Shown here in pieces: positions 28,017 through 36,920 of a DNA stretch of 64,000 bases. The position numbers and the translations under genes were made by a program. The DNA comes from an uncultured Clostridia bacterium. Its GTDB lineage: Bacteria > Bacillota > Clostridia > Oscillospirales > Acutalibacteraceae. The stretch is taken from the NCBI GenBank assembly GCA_946484175.1, contig CAMLSX010000002.1, forward strand, positions 1 to 64,000, read 5' to 3'. The notes under the pieces were generated by a model. It was not told where the DNA came from and did no database searches. It saw only the letters and a program-made list of their open reading frames with translations. Position 1 is the first letter of the stretch. Every line of letters starts with the position of its first letter.

Positions 28017-28835
28017 TTACCGCAGCCGCCGCAGGGGAAATGTGTCATTATGCCATTTATTTCCTTCAATTTTCTCATATACTTTGCGGGTAACCACTGC
28101 AATACCAACTGCGACTATCACTCCGATAGCAGTGGCAAGTCCCTGCACCGGCATGAGACCGGCTTCTCCCAACAGAACGGGAAGGTGCTGAAGCGTCAGC
28201 ATACCAACTGCGATGAGCACCCATTTGCGATCCAGCCGCTCGGAAACTGCCATCCAGATTAAAACAGATATACAGGCATACATGGTCATCATGCACAGCT
28301 GGTCAATTCCCATCGTAAAGAACGGAATCGGGCTGCCGGAAAGCTGGTTAATCATCCCCTGCACCGCAGTGAGGTCTGTCCCGCTCAGACCGGACAACGC
28401 ACCCTCTACGCCAACCTCTTCCACATAGGCTGCCATGGTGAAATAGGTAAAACAGTTCAAACCAGTAGAGAGAATTGCCCCCGCAGAAGCATGCCCCAGA
28501 CCGACCATAACCGCTTTAGAACCCCGGTTCATGGAATCTCCTATTACTTTTGCAATAATTGCAAATTCCATCGGTTCGAAGAGCGCATTTCCAAGCAGGC
28601 TGAAAAAAATGGAAAGCGCTGGATTTTCCGTAATTTGCGGAAAGATAAACACCATACAGAACAGAAAAATCTGTCGTATCACCATGACAAACAGCAGATA
28701 CATGCTGATGCCGATCAAAAACAGCTTAATTGGAGCATGTTTTTTAATTTTCATAATAGCCAGTGACAAAATCGGTGCTCCAATGCACACCATCATGGTG
28801 AAAACCATGCCGATAATTGTAATCGAAGATATCAT
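28017..28835 (-). CDS. YhfC-like polytopic membrane protein (putative intramembrane protease fold)
   Basis: Multiple TM segments; NALFEPMEFAIIAKVIGDSMNRGSKAVMVGLGHASAGAILSTGLN resembles the YhfC family core. Confidence 0.65.
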   Translation of the reverse strand: MISSITIIGMVFTMMVCIGAPILSLAIMKIKKHAPIKLFLIGISMYLLFVMVIRQIFLFCMVFIFPQITENPALSIFFSLLGNALFEPMEFAIIAKVIGDSMNRGSKAVMVGLGHASAGAILSTGLNCFTYFTMAAYVEEVGVEGALSGLSGTDLTAVQGMINQLSGSPIPFFTMGIDQLCMMTMYACISVLIWMAVSERLDRKWVLIAVGMLTLQHLPVLLGEAGLMPVQGLATAIGVIVAVGIAVVTRKVYEKIEGNKWHNDTFPLRRLR

Positions 28836-28921
28836 TGTTTACAATCCCTCCGCCTTTTGAATTTTACACAACCGTCCTTTTTGAACTGTACACTGTGATA
28901 TATTTTGGGGTATCAGAATGC

Positions 28922-28949
28922 ATTGGATTTTATTATATCACAATCCAAT
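28922..28949. promoter_or_regulatory. Candidate operator: perfect inverted repeat in a divergent intergenic region
   Basis: ATTGGATT-N12-AATCCAAT (28922-28929 / 28942-28949), between the YhfC-like gene (-) and the XRE regulator gene (+). Confidence 0.5.
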
Positions 28950-29113
28950 CTGATTTGTCGAACAAAACAGCAGGTTATTTATCGAAATTTTTACTTTTTT
29001 ACTTTATCTGTGCCTATGATTTTGTTATAATTAGAGTAAAATAGGAGATTTTTGAATCCATATTACAGAAATACTGTATCCGTACCCCCAATTTGATCGA
29101 AGGGTGTTGGCAT

Positions 29114-30571
29114 ATGTCTATTTTCTCTGAAAAATTAAATAATTTTATTAACAACTCCAATATTAAAATTGCAGAACTTTCGCGTTTGAGCGGCGTGGAG
29201 CGCAGTTACATTCAAAAAATGATTACAGGCGAACGCATGCCTAAAAAAAATGCTATTCCCATTTTAGAACAGCTTTCAGATGCGCTGATGCTTACACCTG
29301 TAGAGCGCCGCATGCTGACAGAGGCCTATAAAATCTCTCAAATGGGGGAAGCCACCTATTACCGCCGTGTGATGGTAAAACGGATTATAGAAGACAGTGA
29401 AAGCTACTATAATCAACAGCTTCTTCCTTCCCCCACGGCACCTGCTCAAACAGCACCTCGTCCTGAAGTGTACTCTGTTCAGGGAAAAGTTTCTGTGCAA
29501 AACATGATCCGGCTTTTTTTGATGGAGGAAATCTGTTTGGAGAAGCCGCATCTGATGGCTGTTTTGCAGCCGGAAAGTGACGCTGCCGAGCTGATGCAGC
29601 CTTATTGCCGGATGAAGCGGGAATTTTGTTTTGAACACATTGTATGCTTTGATAATGATCTGCAGTATCAAAAGGAAAACCAATATAATCTGCAATGCAT
29701 ACGTACTCTTTTGCCATTCCTGCTGAGCCCGTGTCTTTATTCCGGATGGTTTTATTACGATTCTGTGACCTCTCACATGAGCCGTCATGCTGTCTTTCCG
29801 TGGTTTATCCTGGGACAAAATTCGGTAATCTGTCTGTCGCAGGATGGAGAAAAAGCTATGCAGATTTCTCAATCGGATACACTGGCTGTTTATCAACGCA
29901 TTTTTGACGAAATCCGTGCGGAATGCAGGCCTATTTTTGCAATCCAAAGCAACCGGATGGCACAATTTTGGGACTATAACCGCTGGCTTCCCGCGTATCC
30001 GAATATGAGTTATTCTCTTCAGCCATCTCCCTGCTGGGGCTTTTTCTACACGATGGATATTGTGGAAAAACAGCTGCATTCGAATCTTCCCAACAGGGAA
30101 CAGATCCTATTGTTTTTTAATGGCCATCAAAAACAAATCAGTCTGTTAAACGGAAAACGCAAAAATACTTCTTTCTTTACAGCAGAAGGATTGGAAAACT
30201 TTCTCCAGACGGGACATATCGATGAGCTCCCCGATGAAATTTATGAGCCTCTTCCCAAGACCTTTCGAAAAGAACTGCTGCGCAGGATGATTGACTGTAT
30301 GCAGAAAGGTTATTATATCCCCTATCTCATCCATTCCGATAAATTTCGGATGTCGCATGCACTCAATTTCTTTATTTCTGACGAGCAAAATCTTTCCTGC
30401 AACTGTCTTCACCCCCATCATGGGCCGATCTCGGTAGTGATTCATGAAAAGAGCCTGGTTTACTCCATCTGTGATTTTCTGGAATATTTACCGGAGACCG
30501 GGCTGGTATACACCCGGGAAGAAACCGCTGCATATTTGCAGCAAAAGCTGAAAGAATTATACGAATGCTGA
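29114..30571 (+). CDS. XRE-family HTH transcriptional regulator with large C-terminal domain
   Basis: MSIFSEKLNNFINNSNIKIAELSRLSGVERSYIQKMITGERMPKKNAIPILEQLSDALMLTPVERRMLTEAY... Confidence 0.88.
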   Translation: MSIFSEKLNNFINNSNIKIAELSRLSGVERSYIQKMITGERMPKKNAIPILEQLSDALMLTPVERRMLTEAYKISQMGEATYYRRVMVKRIIEDSESYYNQQLLPSPTAPAQTAPRPEVYSVQGKVSVQNMIRLFLMEEICLEKPHLMAVLQPESDAAELMQPYCRMKREFCFEHIVCFDNDLQYQKENQYNLQCIRTLLPFLLSPCLYSGWFYYDSVTSHMSRHAVFPWFILGQNSVICLSQDGEKAMQISQSDTLAVYQRIFDEIRAECRPIFAIQSNRMAQFWDYNRWLPAYPNMSYSLQPSPCWGFFYTMDIVEKQLHSNLPNREQILLFFNGHQKQISLLNGKRKNTSFFTAEGLENFLQTGHIDELPDEIYEPLPKTFRKELLRRMIDCMQKGYYIPYLIHSDKFRMSHALNFFISDEQNLSCNCLHPHHGPISVVIHEKSLVYSICDFLEYLPETGLVYTREETAAYLQQKLKELYEC

Positions 30572-30586
30572 AGAAAGGAGATATTT

Positions 30587-30760
30587 ATGGGACCTTATAC
30601 CTACCTCGTTATTCGTATTGACGGAGACTATGCACTCCTGCAGCGTACAGACCTGCCCGACGAAGAGCCGCTGCTGGTGGCACGGGCGCTGTTGCCGGAG
30701 GAAATCAGCGAAGGCACCCGGCTGCTGTGGGAAAATCTCGTCTATACCATTCTTCCATAA
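30587..30760 (+). CDS. Small conserved-looking protein (57 aa), possibly DUF3006-like
   Basis: MGPYTYLVIRIDGDYALLQRTDLPDEEPLLVARALLPEEISEGTRLLWENLVYTILP*; RBS AAGAAAGGAG; not in the ORF track, likely because it is <60 aa. Confidence 0.7.
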   Translation: MGPYTYLVIRIDGDYALLQRTDLPDEEPLLVARALLPEEISEGTRLLWENLVYTILP

Positions 30761-30800
30761 AAAAAACCTGACAGCTCTTTGTGAGTTGTCAGGATTTTTT
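30761..30800 (+). terminator. Intrinsic terminator (bidirectional)
   Basis: AAAAAACCTGACAGCTctttgtgAGTTGTCAGGATTTTTTT. Confidence 0.85.
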
Positions 30801-31126
30801 TATGGACGGATTTGCAAACGCTGTCCTGCATACAGCCTGGCGTCTGGCCGAAGCCCATTCAGCCAGCAAAGAAGCTTTATACTGATACCACCGCGCCGTG
30901 CCGCCTGTTCTATAGTCTCTTTTGGATAAACGATAATCCAGCGCAAATTATTTTCTGGCTCCTTTTGTGCGGTTTGTACCGGGATTCGAATTCTGCTCCC
31001 CTCTGCTATCACACCGCCAGCTTTTAACCCGTTGAGACGAATCAATTCTTCTGGTGTCGTTTTATATCTGCGGGCAATTTGCAGAAGGGTTTCTCCTGCT
31101 TTCACACGATAATACACACTGACCAT
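30800..31126 (-). CDS. Protein with two LysM-like domains
   Basis: VYYRVKAGETLLQIARRYKTTPEELIRLNGLKAGGVIAEGSRIRIP... second copy IVYPKETIEQAARRGGISIKLLCWLNGLRPDARLYAGQRLQI. Confidence 0.9.
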   Translation of the reverse strand: MVSVYYRVKAGETLLQIARRYKTTPEELIRLNGLKAGGVIAEGSRIRIPVQTAQKEPENNLRWIIVYPKETIEQAARRGGISIKLLCWLNGLRPDARLYAGQRLQIRP

Positions 31127-31200
31127 ACCGGCACCCCCTGTGTTCTACTATATGCGGCGCCGGCAAAAGCCGGAACTGCTGCTGGAATTTTCATTGATAT

Positions 31201-31464
31201 TCAAGCCAGGATCATATCCAGCAGCACCAGCATGGTCACACCGGGAATCCCTGCGGCGCCAGAAACACCCACGCTCAGCACGCTGACAGGCAGCGTTACG
31301 CCCGTAAATGTACCCGTGACATTGACCGCTAAGAGCGCCAGCCATCCCAGCAGGACTCCCCCTACTGCACTGCGCACCGGCTTTTTGTTCCCTACACAAA
31401 GCTGCAAAACTACCAGCAGCACCAACACGCCTGCGGCAACCCACAAAACTTTCAGATCCGGCAT
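31201..31464 (-). CDS. BofA-family (pro-sigmaK processing inhibitor-like) membrane protein
   Basis: MPDLKVLWVAAGVLVLLVVLQLCVGNKKPVRSAVGGVLLGWLALLAVNVTGTFTGVTLPVSVLSVGVSGAAGIPGVTMLVLLDMILA; BofA consensus, next to DUF2508. Confidence 0.9.
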   Translation of the reverse strand: MPDLKVLWVAAGVLVLLVVLQLCVGNKKPVRSAVGGVLLGWLALLAVNVTGTFTGVTLPVSVLSVGVSGAAGIPGVTMLVLLDMILA

Positions 31465-31502
31465 ATCCAGTCCCCCTGCATTGTTTTTGGCGACCGTCCT
31501 TT

Positions 31503-31760
31503 TTATGAAAAAAGCTGTGCACACACCTGTTTCTGCCGAGCCATACGCATCAGATACCGGTATCTTGCCCGCAATGCCTGCCCCTGATAAACACAGGAGT
31601 CGATCAGGTCTTCATCCATTTCTTCCGAAAACCACCCTTCATTGCGCGAGATCTCCCGATTGATTTCCCGTATTTCCCGCAGCAGCTGTTCCGACTCCTC
31701 CTGCGCTTCGTTTTTCTCTGTTCTCCGCATTACCTGCGCCAGTTTCAGGGCCAGTTCCAT
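31503..31760 (-). CDS. DUF2508/YaaL-family protein
   Basis: 85 aa, SEQLLREIREINREISRNEGWFSEEMDEDLIDSCVYQGQALRARYRYLMRMARQKQV; upstream of bofA-like gene as expected for the family. Confidence 0.85.
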   Translation of the reverse strand: MELALKLAQVMRRTEKNEAQEESEQLLREIREINREISRNEGWFSEEMDEDLIDSCVYQGQALRARYRYLMRMARQKQVCAQLFS

Positions 31761-31937
31761 GCTGTTTTCCGCCTTTCCATATCCTTTTTTCGATCACCTG
31801 TATGATGGATATGCTTTTATGGTGGACAAATATTCCAGAAAATATACAGCTCTGCACAAAGAAATGCGCCTTTCGGAAGATTTCCAAAAGGCGCATGGCA
31901 TATCAAAAAATCTTGTTTTTCTGAGCAAAGGATGTTA

Positions 31938-34061
31938 TCAATCAGCGTCTCCCTCTGCCGGGAGGAAATCGATGCGTCCGGTCGCTACATCTGCCGCCGC
32001 TACCCGGATACGAAGTTCCTGTCCAATGGTCAGTTTGCGGCGGCTCAGCTCGTCGTACTGGGTAATCATGCCGTCAAATACAAACCGGCAGCCCTCAAAG
32101 CTGTCCACCGGCACAAAGCCCTCTACGCTGCTGGGCAGCTGGACAAAAACACCGCGGGAGGTTACGCCGCTGATTACGCCGGTAAATTCTTCGCCAATGT
32201 GCTGGCGGATATACTCGGCCATATAGCAGTCTTCCGCGGCGCGCTCTGCGGTCATGGCACGCACTTCCAGACGAGAGGATTCCTCTGAAGCAGTCTGTGC
32301 AAAGGCGGCAAAATGACGGGTAATCTCTGCCGGGCTTTTCTTTTCGGCCAGTGCAGACAAAATTCGATGAATCGCCGTGTCAGGATACCGGCGGATTGGG
32401 GAAGTAAAATGGCTGTAATCCGCCAGCGCCAGCCCAAAGTGGCCAATCGGTTCTGTGGAATACCGGGCCTTATCCATGGTGCGCAGCAGCTGGTGAGAAA
32501 CCACCCGCTGGGTGGGAGTACCCTGTACCCGCTCCAGGATAGCGGCAAAATCCCTGGTTTTGGGTTCTCCTTGACGGATTTCCCTGGCACTGACGCCCAG
32601 CGCATCCAACAGTTCCACCAGTGTGTCGATCCGGCGCTGTTCCGGATGGCCGTGAACGCGATAAACAAAGGGGATTCCCTTATCTTGTGCCAATTTGGCT
32701 GCTGCCTGATTGGCGCAGATCATCAGCTGTTCGATCATCTGCTCTGATTCCCCGCTATGACGGGGCTTTACATCCACGCAAATGCCGTTGTTATCCAGTG
32801 TGAATTCAGGCTCTACGCTGTCAAGCTCCATATAGCCGCGCTCTTTGGCACGGCGCTTGAGGATATTGGCCAGCTCCCTTCCAACATTCAAACCGCGAAT
32901 CACCGGTGCGTACTTCTGCCGCAGCTCTTTGGAGGCAGTTTTGGCAAAAATCTCGTTGACTTCGCTGTATACGCCGCGTACCTTGGAATGGATGATACTC
33001 TTACGGAATTCATATTTCTCCAGGTTGCCCTCTCCGTCCAAATACATGATTGCAGAAAAAGTCAGCTTGTCTTCTCCTGCATTAAGCGAACACGCGCCGT
33101 TAGAGAGCGCTTCGGGCAGCATAGGCACTACGCGGTCGGCAAAATACACCGAGGTTCCGCGCGAAATTGCTTCGGCATCCAGTCGGGAACCTTCTTTTAC
33201 ATAATGTGACACATCTGCAATATGCACGCCCAGCTTATACCCGCCCGAACGCGTCCGGCTGACGGAAATGGCATCGTCCAAATCTTTGGCGGAGGCGCTG
33301 TCGATGGTAAAAATCGCCAGTTTCCGCAAGTCCAGGCGTCCCTTGCGGTCTTCATCAGAAATCGGGCGGCTTCCCACTGCTTCGGCTTCTTCCAATACTT
33401 CCTTCGGAAACACTGCGGGGATGTCATTCTGCTCCAAGATAGCGTCTGCACACACACGGGCGCTGGAACCTTTGCCGTAAATTTTAACCACACGGGCAAA
33501 CAGGCGGTCCCCGCCGGGGCGGGTGTACAGCTCTGCCATCACCTTATCGCCCTCTTTTGCGCCCAGCAGGTCGCGATCCATAATCGAAATATCGTACCGC
33601 ACAGCACAATCGGCACGCAGCGAAAAATAAAAACCGTCGCGTACAATGGTACCTGTTGTACGCTGTTCTTTTTTATTCAAAATTTTCAGCACACGTCCAC
33701 TGGGGCCTTTTGGGTCGTCCATCACAGGGAGTATCCGGACAACATCGCCCAGCAATGCGCCGTTTAAATTGCTGCTGTGAACAAAAATATCCGGTTCGTC
33801 TCCTTCCGGTCGGGCAAATGCAAAACCCTTGGAAAGCGAAACAATCGTCGCCGTTTTGGTGTTTTCTTCGCGAACCAATTCTACTACATGGCTGCGGCTG
33901 ATCGTGATTTTTCCTTTTCCCTTCATTTCGTCCAGAACCTGACGGAAACGGCTTTTATCCTTTACGCCAGCCTGCCTGCGCAGTTCTTTAGCCGTCATGC
34001 TGCCATGCGCATGCTGCAAAATCTGTTTTATTTCCTTTTCAATCCTATCTTTTTTTCCCAT
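31938..34061 (-). CDS. rnr: Ribonuclease R
   Basis: TIDSASAKDLDDAISVSRTRSGGYKLGVHIADVSHYVKEGSRLDAEAISRGTSVYFADRVVPMLPEALSNGACSLNAGEDKLTFSAIMYLD...GLALADYSHFTSPIRRYPDTAIHRIL; C-terminal S1 domain. Confidence 0.96.
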   Translation of the reverse strand: MGKKDRIEKEIKQILQHAHGSMTAKELRRQAGVKDKSRFRQVLDEMKGKGKITISRSHVVELVREENTKTATIVSLSKGFAFARPEGDEPDIFVHSSNLNGALLGDVVRILPVMDDPKGPSGRVLKILNKKEQRTTGTIVRDGFYFSLRADCAVRYDISIMDRDLLGAKEGDKVMAELYTRPGGDRLFARVVKIYGKGSSARVCADAILEQNDIPAVFPKEVLEEAEAVGSRPISDEDRKGRLDLRKLAIFTIDSASAKDLDDAISVSRTRSGGYKLGVHIADVSHYVKEGSRLDAEAISRGTSVYFADRVVPMLPEALSNGACSLNAGEDKLTFSAIMYLDGEGNLEKYEFRKSIIHSKVRGVYSEVNEIFAKTASKELRQKYAPVIRGLNVGRELANILKRRAKERGYMELDSVEPEFTLDNNGICVDVKPRHSGESEQMIEQLMICANQAAAKLAQDKGIPFVYRVHGHPEQRRIDTLVELLDALGVSAREIRQGEPKTRDFAAILERVQGTPTQRVVSHQLLRTMDKARYSTEPIGHFGLALADYSHFTSPIRRYPDTAIHRILSALAEKKSPAEITRHFAAFAQTASEESSRLEVRAMTAERAAEDCYMAEYIRQHIGEEFTGVISGVTSRGVFVQLPSSVEGFVPVDSFEGCRFVFDGMITQYDELSRRKLTIGQELRIRVAAADVATGRIDFLPAEGDAD

Positions 34062-34149
34062 ACAAAAATTCTCTTTCCTTTACATTTCTCTGCACACATA
34101 CTCAAAACTTCCATTTAGGTAACAGAGGGCAGGCTTATCAACAAGCAGA

Positions 34150-34190
34150 AAAAGGCCCCGCCATGCAAAAACAGCAGCGGGGCATTTTCT
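34150..34190 (-). terminator. Intrinsic terminator after secG
   Basis: AAAAAGGCCCCGCcatgcaaaaacagcaGCGGGGC. Confidence 0.75.
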
Positions 34191-34199
34191 TCACCTGTC

Positions 34200-34448
34200 T
34201 CAGGCGCTGAAATACATGATGATGTTAATCAAAATCACCAGTGCAAAGAATCCAATGGCGATTACTTTCGTCCATCTTGCGAGGAATGCATCGATAGAAC
34301 GGGCCTTGTTCTTAGAGAAAAAAGTATCCGCACCGCCGGTTACAACACCGACATTCTTTTGATGGCCTTCCTGCAGCAGGACAATGATGATAATACCAAT
34401 GGAAAACAAAAGCAATACAGCACCGAATACAATCTGAATTGCGCTCAT
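34200..34448 (-). CDS. secG: Preprotein translocase subunit SecG
   Basis: MSAIQIVFGAVLLLFSIGIIIIVLLQEGHQKNVGVVTGGADTFFSKNKARSIDAFLARWTKVIAIGFFALVILINIIMYFSA. Confidence 0.95.
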   Translation of the reverse strand: MSAIQIVFGAVLLLFSIGIIIIVLLQEGHQKNVGVVTGGADTFFSKNKARSIDAFLARWTKVIAIGFFALVILINIIMYFSA

Positions 34449-34586
34449 AGCTTGCCGCCTCCTGAATATAAGCTTACTTTTTGTATCATACCACAAAGCC
34501 AGAATGTTCGCAAGCGTTTCCGGCATACAAGTGGAATTTATTTAAAAATCTCTGCATATCCGCCAAAAAAACGGGGATTCTAAGGG

Positions 34587-34628
34587 CAGAATCTTCTGCG
34601 GAAAGGCGTTTGCACGGAGAAGATTCTG
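34587..34628. repeat. Inverted repeat (11-bp perfect arms, 20-nt loop) between parC and secG
   Basis: CAGAATCTTCT (34587-34597) / AGAAGATTCTG (34618-34628). Confidence 0.7.
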
Positions 34629-34632
34629 TCCG

Positions 34633-34667
34633 CCCCTTCCGGGAAATATTCCGGAAGGGGTTTTTTT
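34633..34667 (+). terminator. Intrinsic terminator oriented on the + strand, no + gene upstream
   Basis: CCCCTTCCGGgaaatattCCGGAAGGGGTTTTTTT. Confidence 0.7.
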
Positions 34668-36903
34668 ATAGCTTCAGCTGCTCACCCTGTGTCTCTTCTG
34701 CAGCGGGCATGGCACCCAATGCGGGAATGGTCTTACGGTAACGGTCGGGCTTTTTCAGCATTTCCTCTTCGTAAACCTGCGCTCGGATGACTTTCTGTCC
34801 TCGTTTGAGTGTCATCACTGCCACACCCTGGGTGTTCCGGCTGGATTTACTCTGGATAGAACCGGTATGCATGAGTAACAGGCGGCCTGCCGATGAAGTA
34901 AGCAAAATTTCGCAATCCTGTGGTACATAAAGCGCCGCTGTCAGCGGGGATTTGTCACTGTAAGCACCTACCAGCTTCTTCCGGTTGGTTTTGGTGGCAT
35001 AAGCACTCATTTCCACTTTCGCTATTTTGCCGTTTTCGAACACAAACAGCATAAAGCCTGCATAGTCTTTCGTTACCGTCATAGTAACAGCGCTCTCGCC
35101 CTCTTCCATTCCCAGCTTGGCGGGAATATAATCTCCCAGCACACTGGCTTTGGTGTCCGAGAACTCGCTGGCACGGGTCTTGTACACCTGACATTTATCG
35201 GTAAAGAACAAAAGCTCTGTGTTGTTGGTGGTCTCCACCTGCTGGGTGATATGATCGTTTTCTTTCAGCTTCTGCTCGCCGCTCATACGCAGAGAAAGGG
35301 GTGTGATTTTCTTGAAATATCCTTCTGCCGTAAAGAACAGATTCACCGCATAATCCGGTACATCCTCTTCGGGAGAATACTCCTCAATCTCGTCCGCATA
35401 AAGAAGCTGGCTTTTTCTCGGCTGGCCATACTTTTTCGCTACGGCCTCCAGTTCCCGAATAATGATATTTTTCACCCGGGTTTTGGATTCCAAGATTGCC
35501 TGCAAATTGGCGATATCTTTTTCCAGCTGGTCAATCTCTTCCGTGCGCTTGAGGATATACTCCCGGTTCAGATGACGCAGCTTGATTTCTGCCACATACT
35601 CAGCCTGGGTTTCATCGATGCCAAAACCAATCATCAGGTTGGGCACCACTTCCTGCTCTTCTTCTGTACCCCGCACAATGGCAATGGCCTTGTCAATGTC
35701 CAGCAAAATCGCCTGCAAGCCCCGCAGCAGGTGCAATTTCTGCTGTTTCTGCTGCAAATCGTAATAAGTCCGGCGGCGCACACATTCAATACGGAATGCC
35801 GTCCACTCGTCCAGCAACTCGCCCACACCCAACACCTTAGGGGTACCGGCAATCAGCACGTTAAAGTTACAGGAAAAGGTGTCTTCCAGAGGCGTCATTT
35901 TGAAAAGCCGCTGCATCAGCTTGTCCGGGTCAACGCCGCGTTTCAGGTCAATGGTGATTTTCAGGCCTTCCAGACCGCTTTCGTCACGGACGTCGGCAAT
36001 TTCCTTCACTTTACTCTGCTTCACCAGCTCGATGACCTTTTCTACAATCGCCTCGATGGTGGTAGTGGGCGGAATCTGGGTGATATCGATGCAGTTGGCC
36101 GATTTATCATAAGTATACCGGGAACGCACCCGGATGCCGCCACGGCCGGTACGGTACACATCCTCCATAGCCTTGCGGTCAAAAATAATCTGACCGCCGC
36201 CAGGGAAATCCGGTGCCAACAAAGTGGAAAGGAGATCGTGCTCCGGGTCACGCATCCGGGCGATGGTGGTTTGACACACTTCCGCCAAGTTAAAGGGACA
36301 GATGGAACTGGCCATGCCCACGGCGATACCGGTGTTGGCATTTACCAGCACCGACGGGAAGGTGGCAGGCAACAAGGTCGGCTCCTTCATGGTGTTGTCG
36401 TAGTTGTCCACAAAGTCTACAGTGTCTTTATCGATGTCCTTGAACAGCTCCTGGCACAACGCGTCCAGACGCGCTTCTGTGTATCGGGAAGCAGCCCACG
36501 CCATATCCCGGGAATAAAACTTACCAAAGTTACCCTTGGAATCCACATAGGGGTGCAAAAGCGCCTCGTAGCCACGGGACAGACGCACCATCGTATCATA
36601 AATTGCCGCATCGCCATGCGGATTCAGCTTCATGGTCTGGCCCACAATGTTGGCACTTTTTATACGTCCAGAATTAAGCAGCCCCATTTTATACATTGTG
36701 TAAAGCAATTTTCGATGAGAAGGCTTAAATCCGTCGATTTCCGGGATGGCCCGGGACATGATGACGCTCATGGCATAGGGCATATAGTTCTTTTCCAGCG
36801 TGTCGGTAATCCGCTGCTCCACCACTTCACCGGCTCCGGCAATATAGCCCTTCGGTTTGGCGGTACGCCGGGCAGGCTGGCTGTCGCTTCGTTTTCTCGC
36901 CAT
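34666..36903 (-). CDS. parC: DNA topoisomerase IV subunit A-like (GyrA/ParC)
   Basis: NYMPYAMSVIMSRAIPEIDGFKPSHRKLLYTMYKMGLLNSGRIKSANIVGQTMKLNPHGDAAIYDTMVRLSRGYEALLHPYVDSKGNFGKFYSRDMAWAASRYTEARL. Confidence 0.9.
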   Translation of the reverse strand: MARKRSDSQPARRTAKPKGYIAGAGEVVEQRITDTLEKNYMPYAMSVIMSRAIPEIDGFKPSHRKLLYTMYKMGLLNSGRIKSANIVGQTMKLNPHGDAAIYDTMVRLSRGYEALLHPYVDSKGNFGKFYSRDMAWAASRYTEARLDALCQELFKDIDKDTVDFVDNYDNTMKEPTLLPATFPSVLVNANTGIAVGMASSICPFNLAEVCQTTIARMRDPEHDLLSTLLAPDFPGGGQIIFDRKAMEDVYRTGRGGIRVRSRYTYDKSANCIDITQIPPTTTIEAIVEKVIELVKQSKVKEIADVRDESGLEGLKITIDLKRGVDPDKLMQRLFKMTPLEDTFSCNFNVLIAGTPKVLGVGELLDEWTAFRIECVRRRTYYDLQQKQQKLHLLRGLQAILLDIDKAIAIVRGTEEEQEVVPNLMIGFGIDETQAEYVAEIKLRHLNREYILKRTEEIDQLEKDIANLQAILESKTRVKNIIIRELEAVAKKYGQPRKSQLLYADEIEEYSPEEDVPDYAVNLFFTAEGYFKKITPLSLRMSGEQKLKENDHITQQVETTNNTELLFFTDKCQVYKTRASEFSDTKASVLGDYIPAKLGMEEGESAVTMTVTKDYAGFMLFVFENGKIAKVEMSAYATKTNRKKLVGAYSDKSPLTAALYVPQDCEILLTSSAGRLLLMHTGSIQSKSSRNTQGVAVMTLKRGQKVIRAQVYEEEMLKKPDRYRKTIPALGAMPAAEETQGEQLKL

Positions 36904-36920
36904 TTCTCCCGTCCCCTTTC

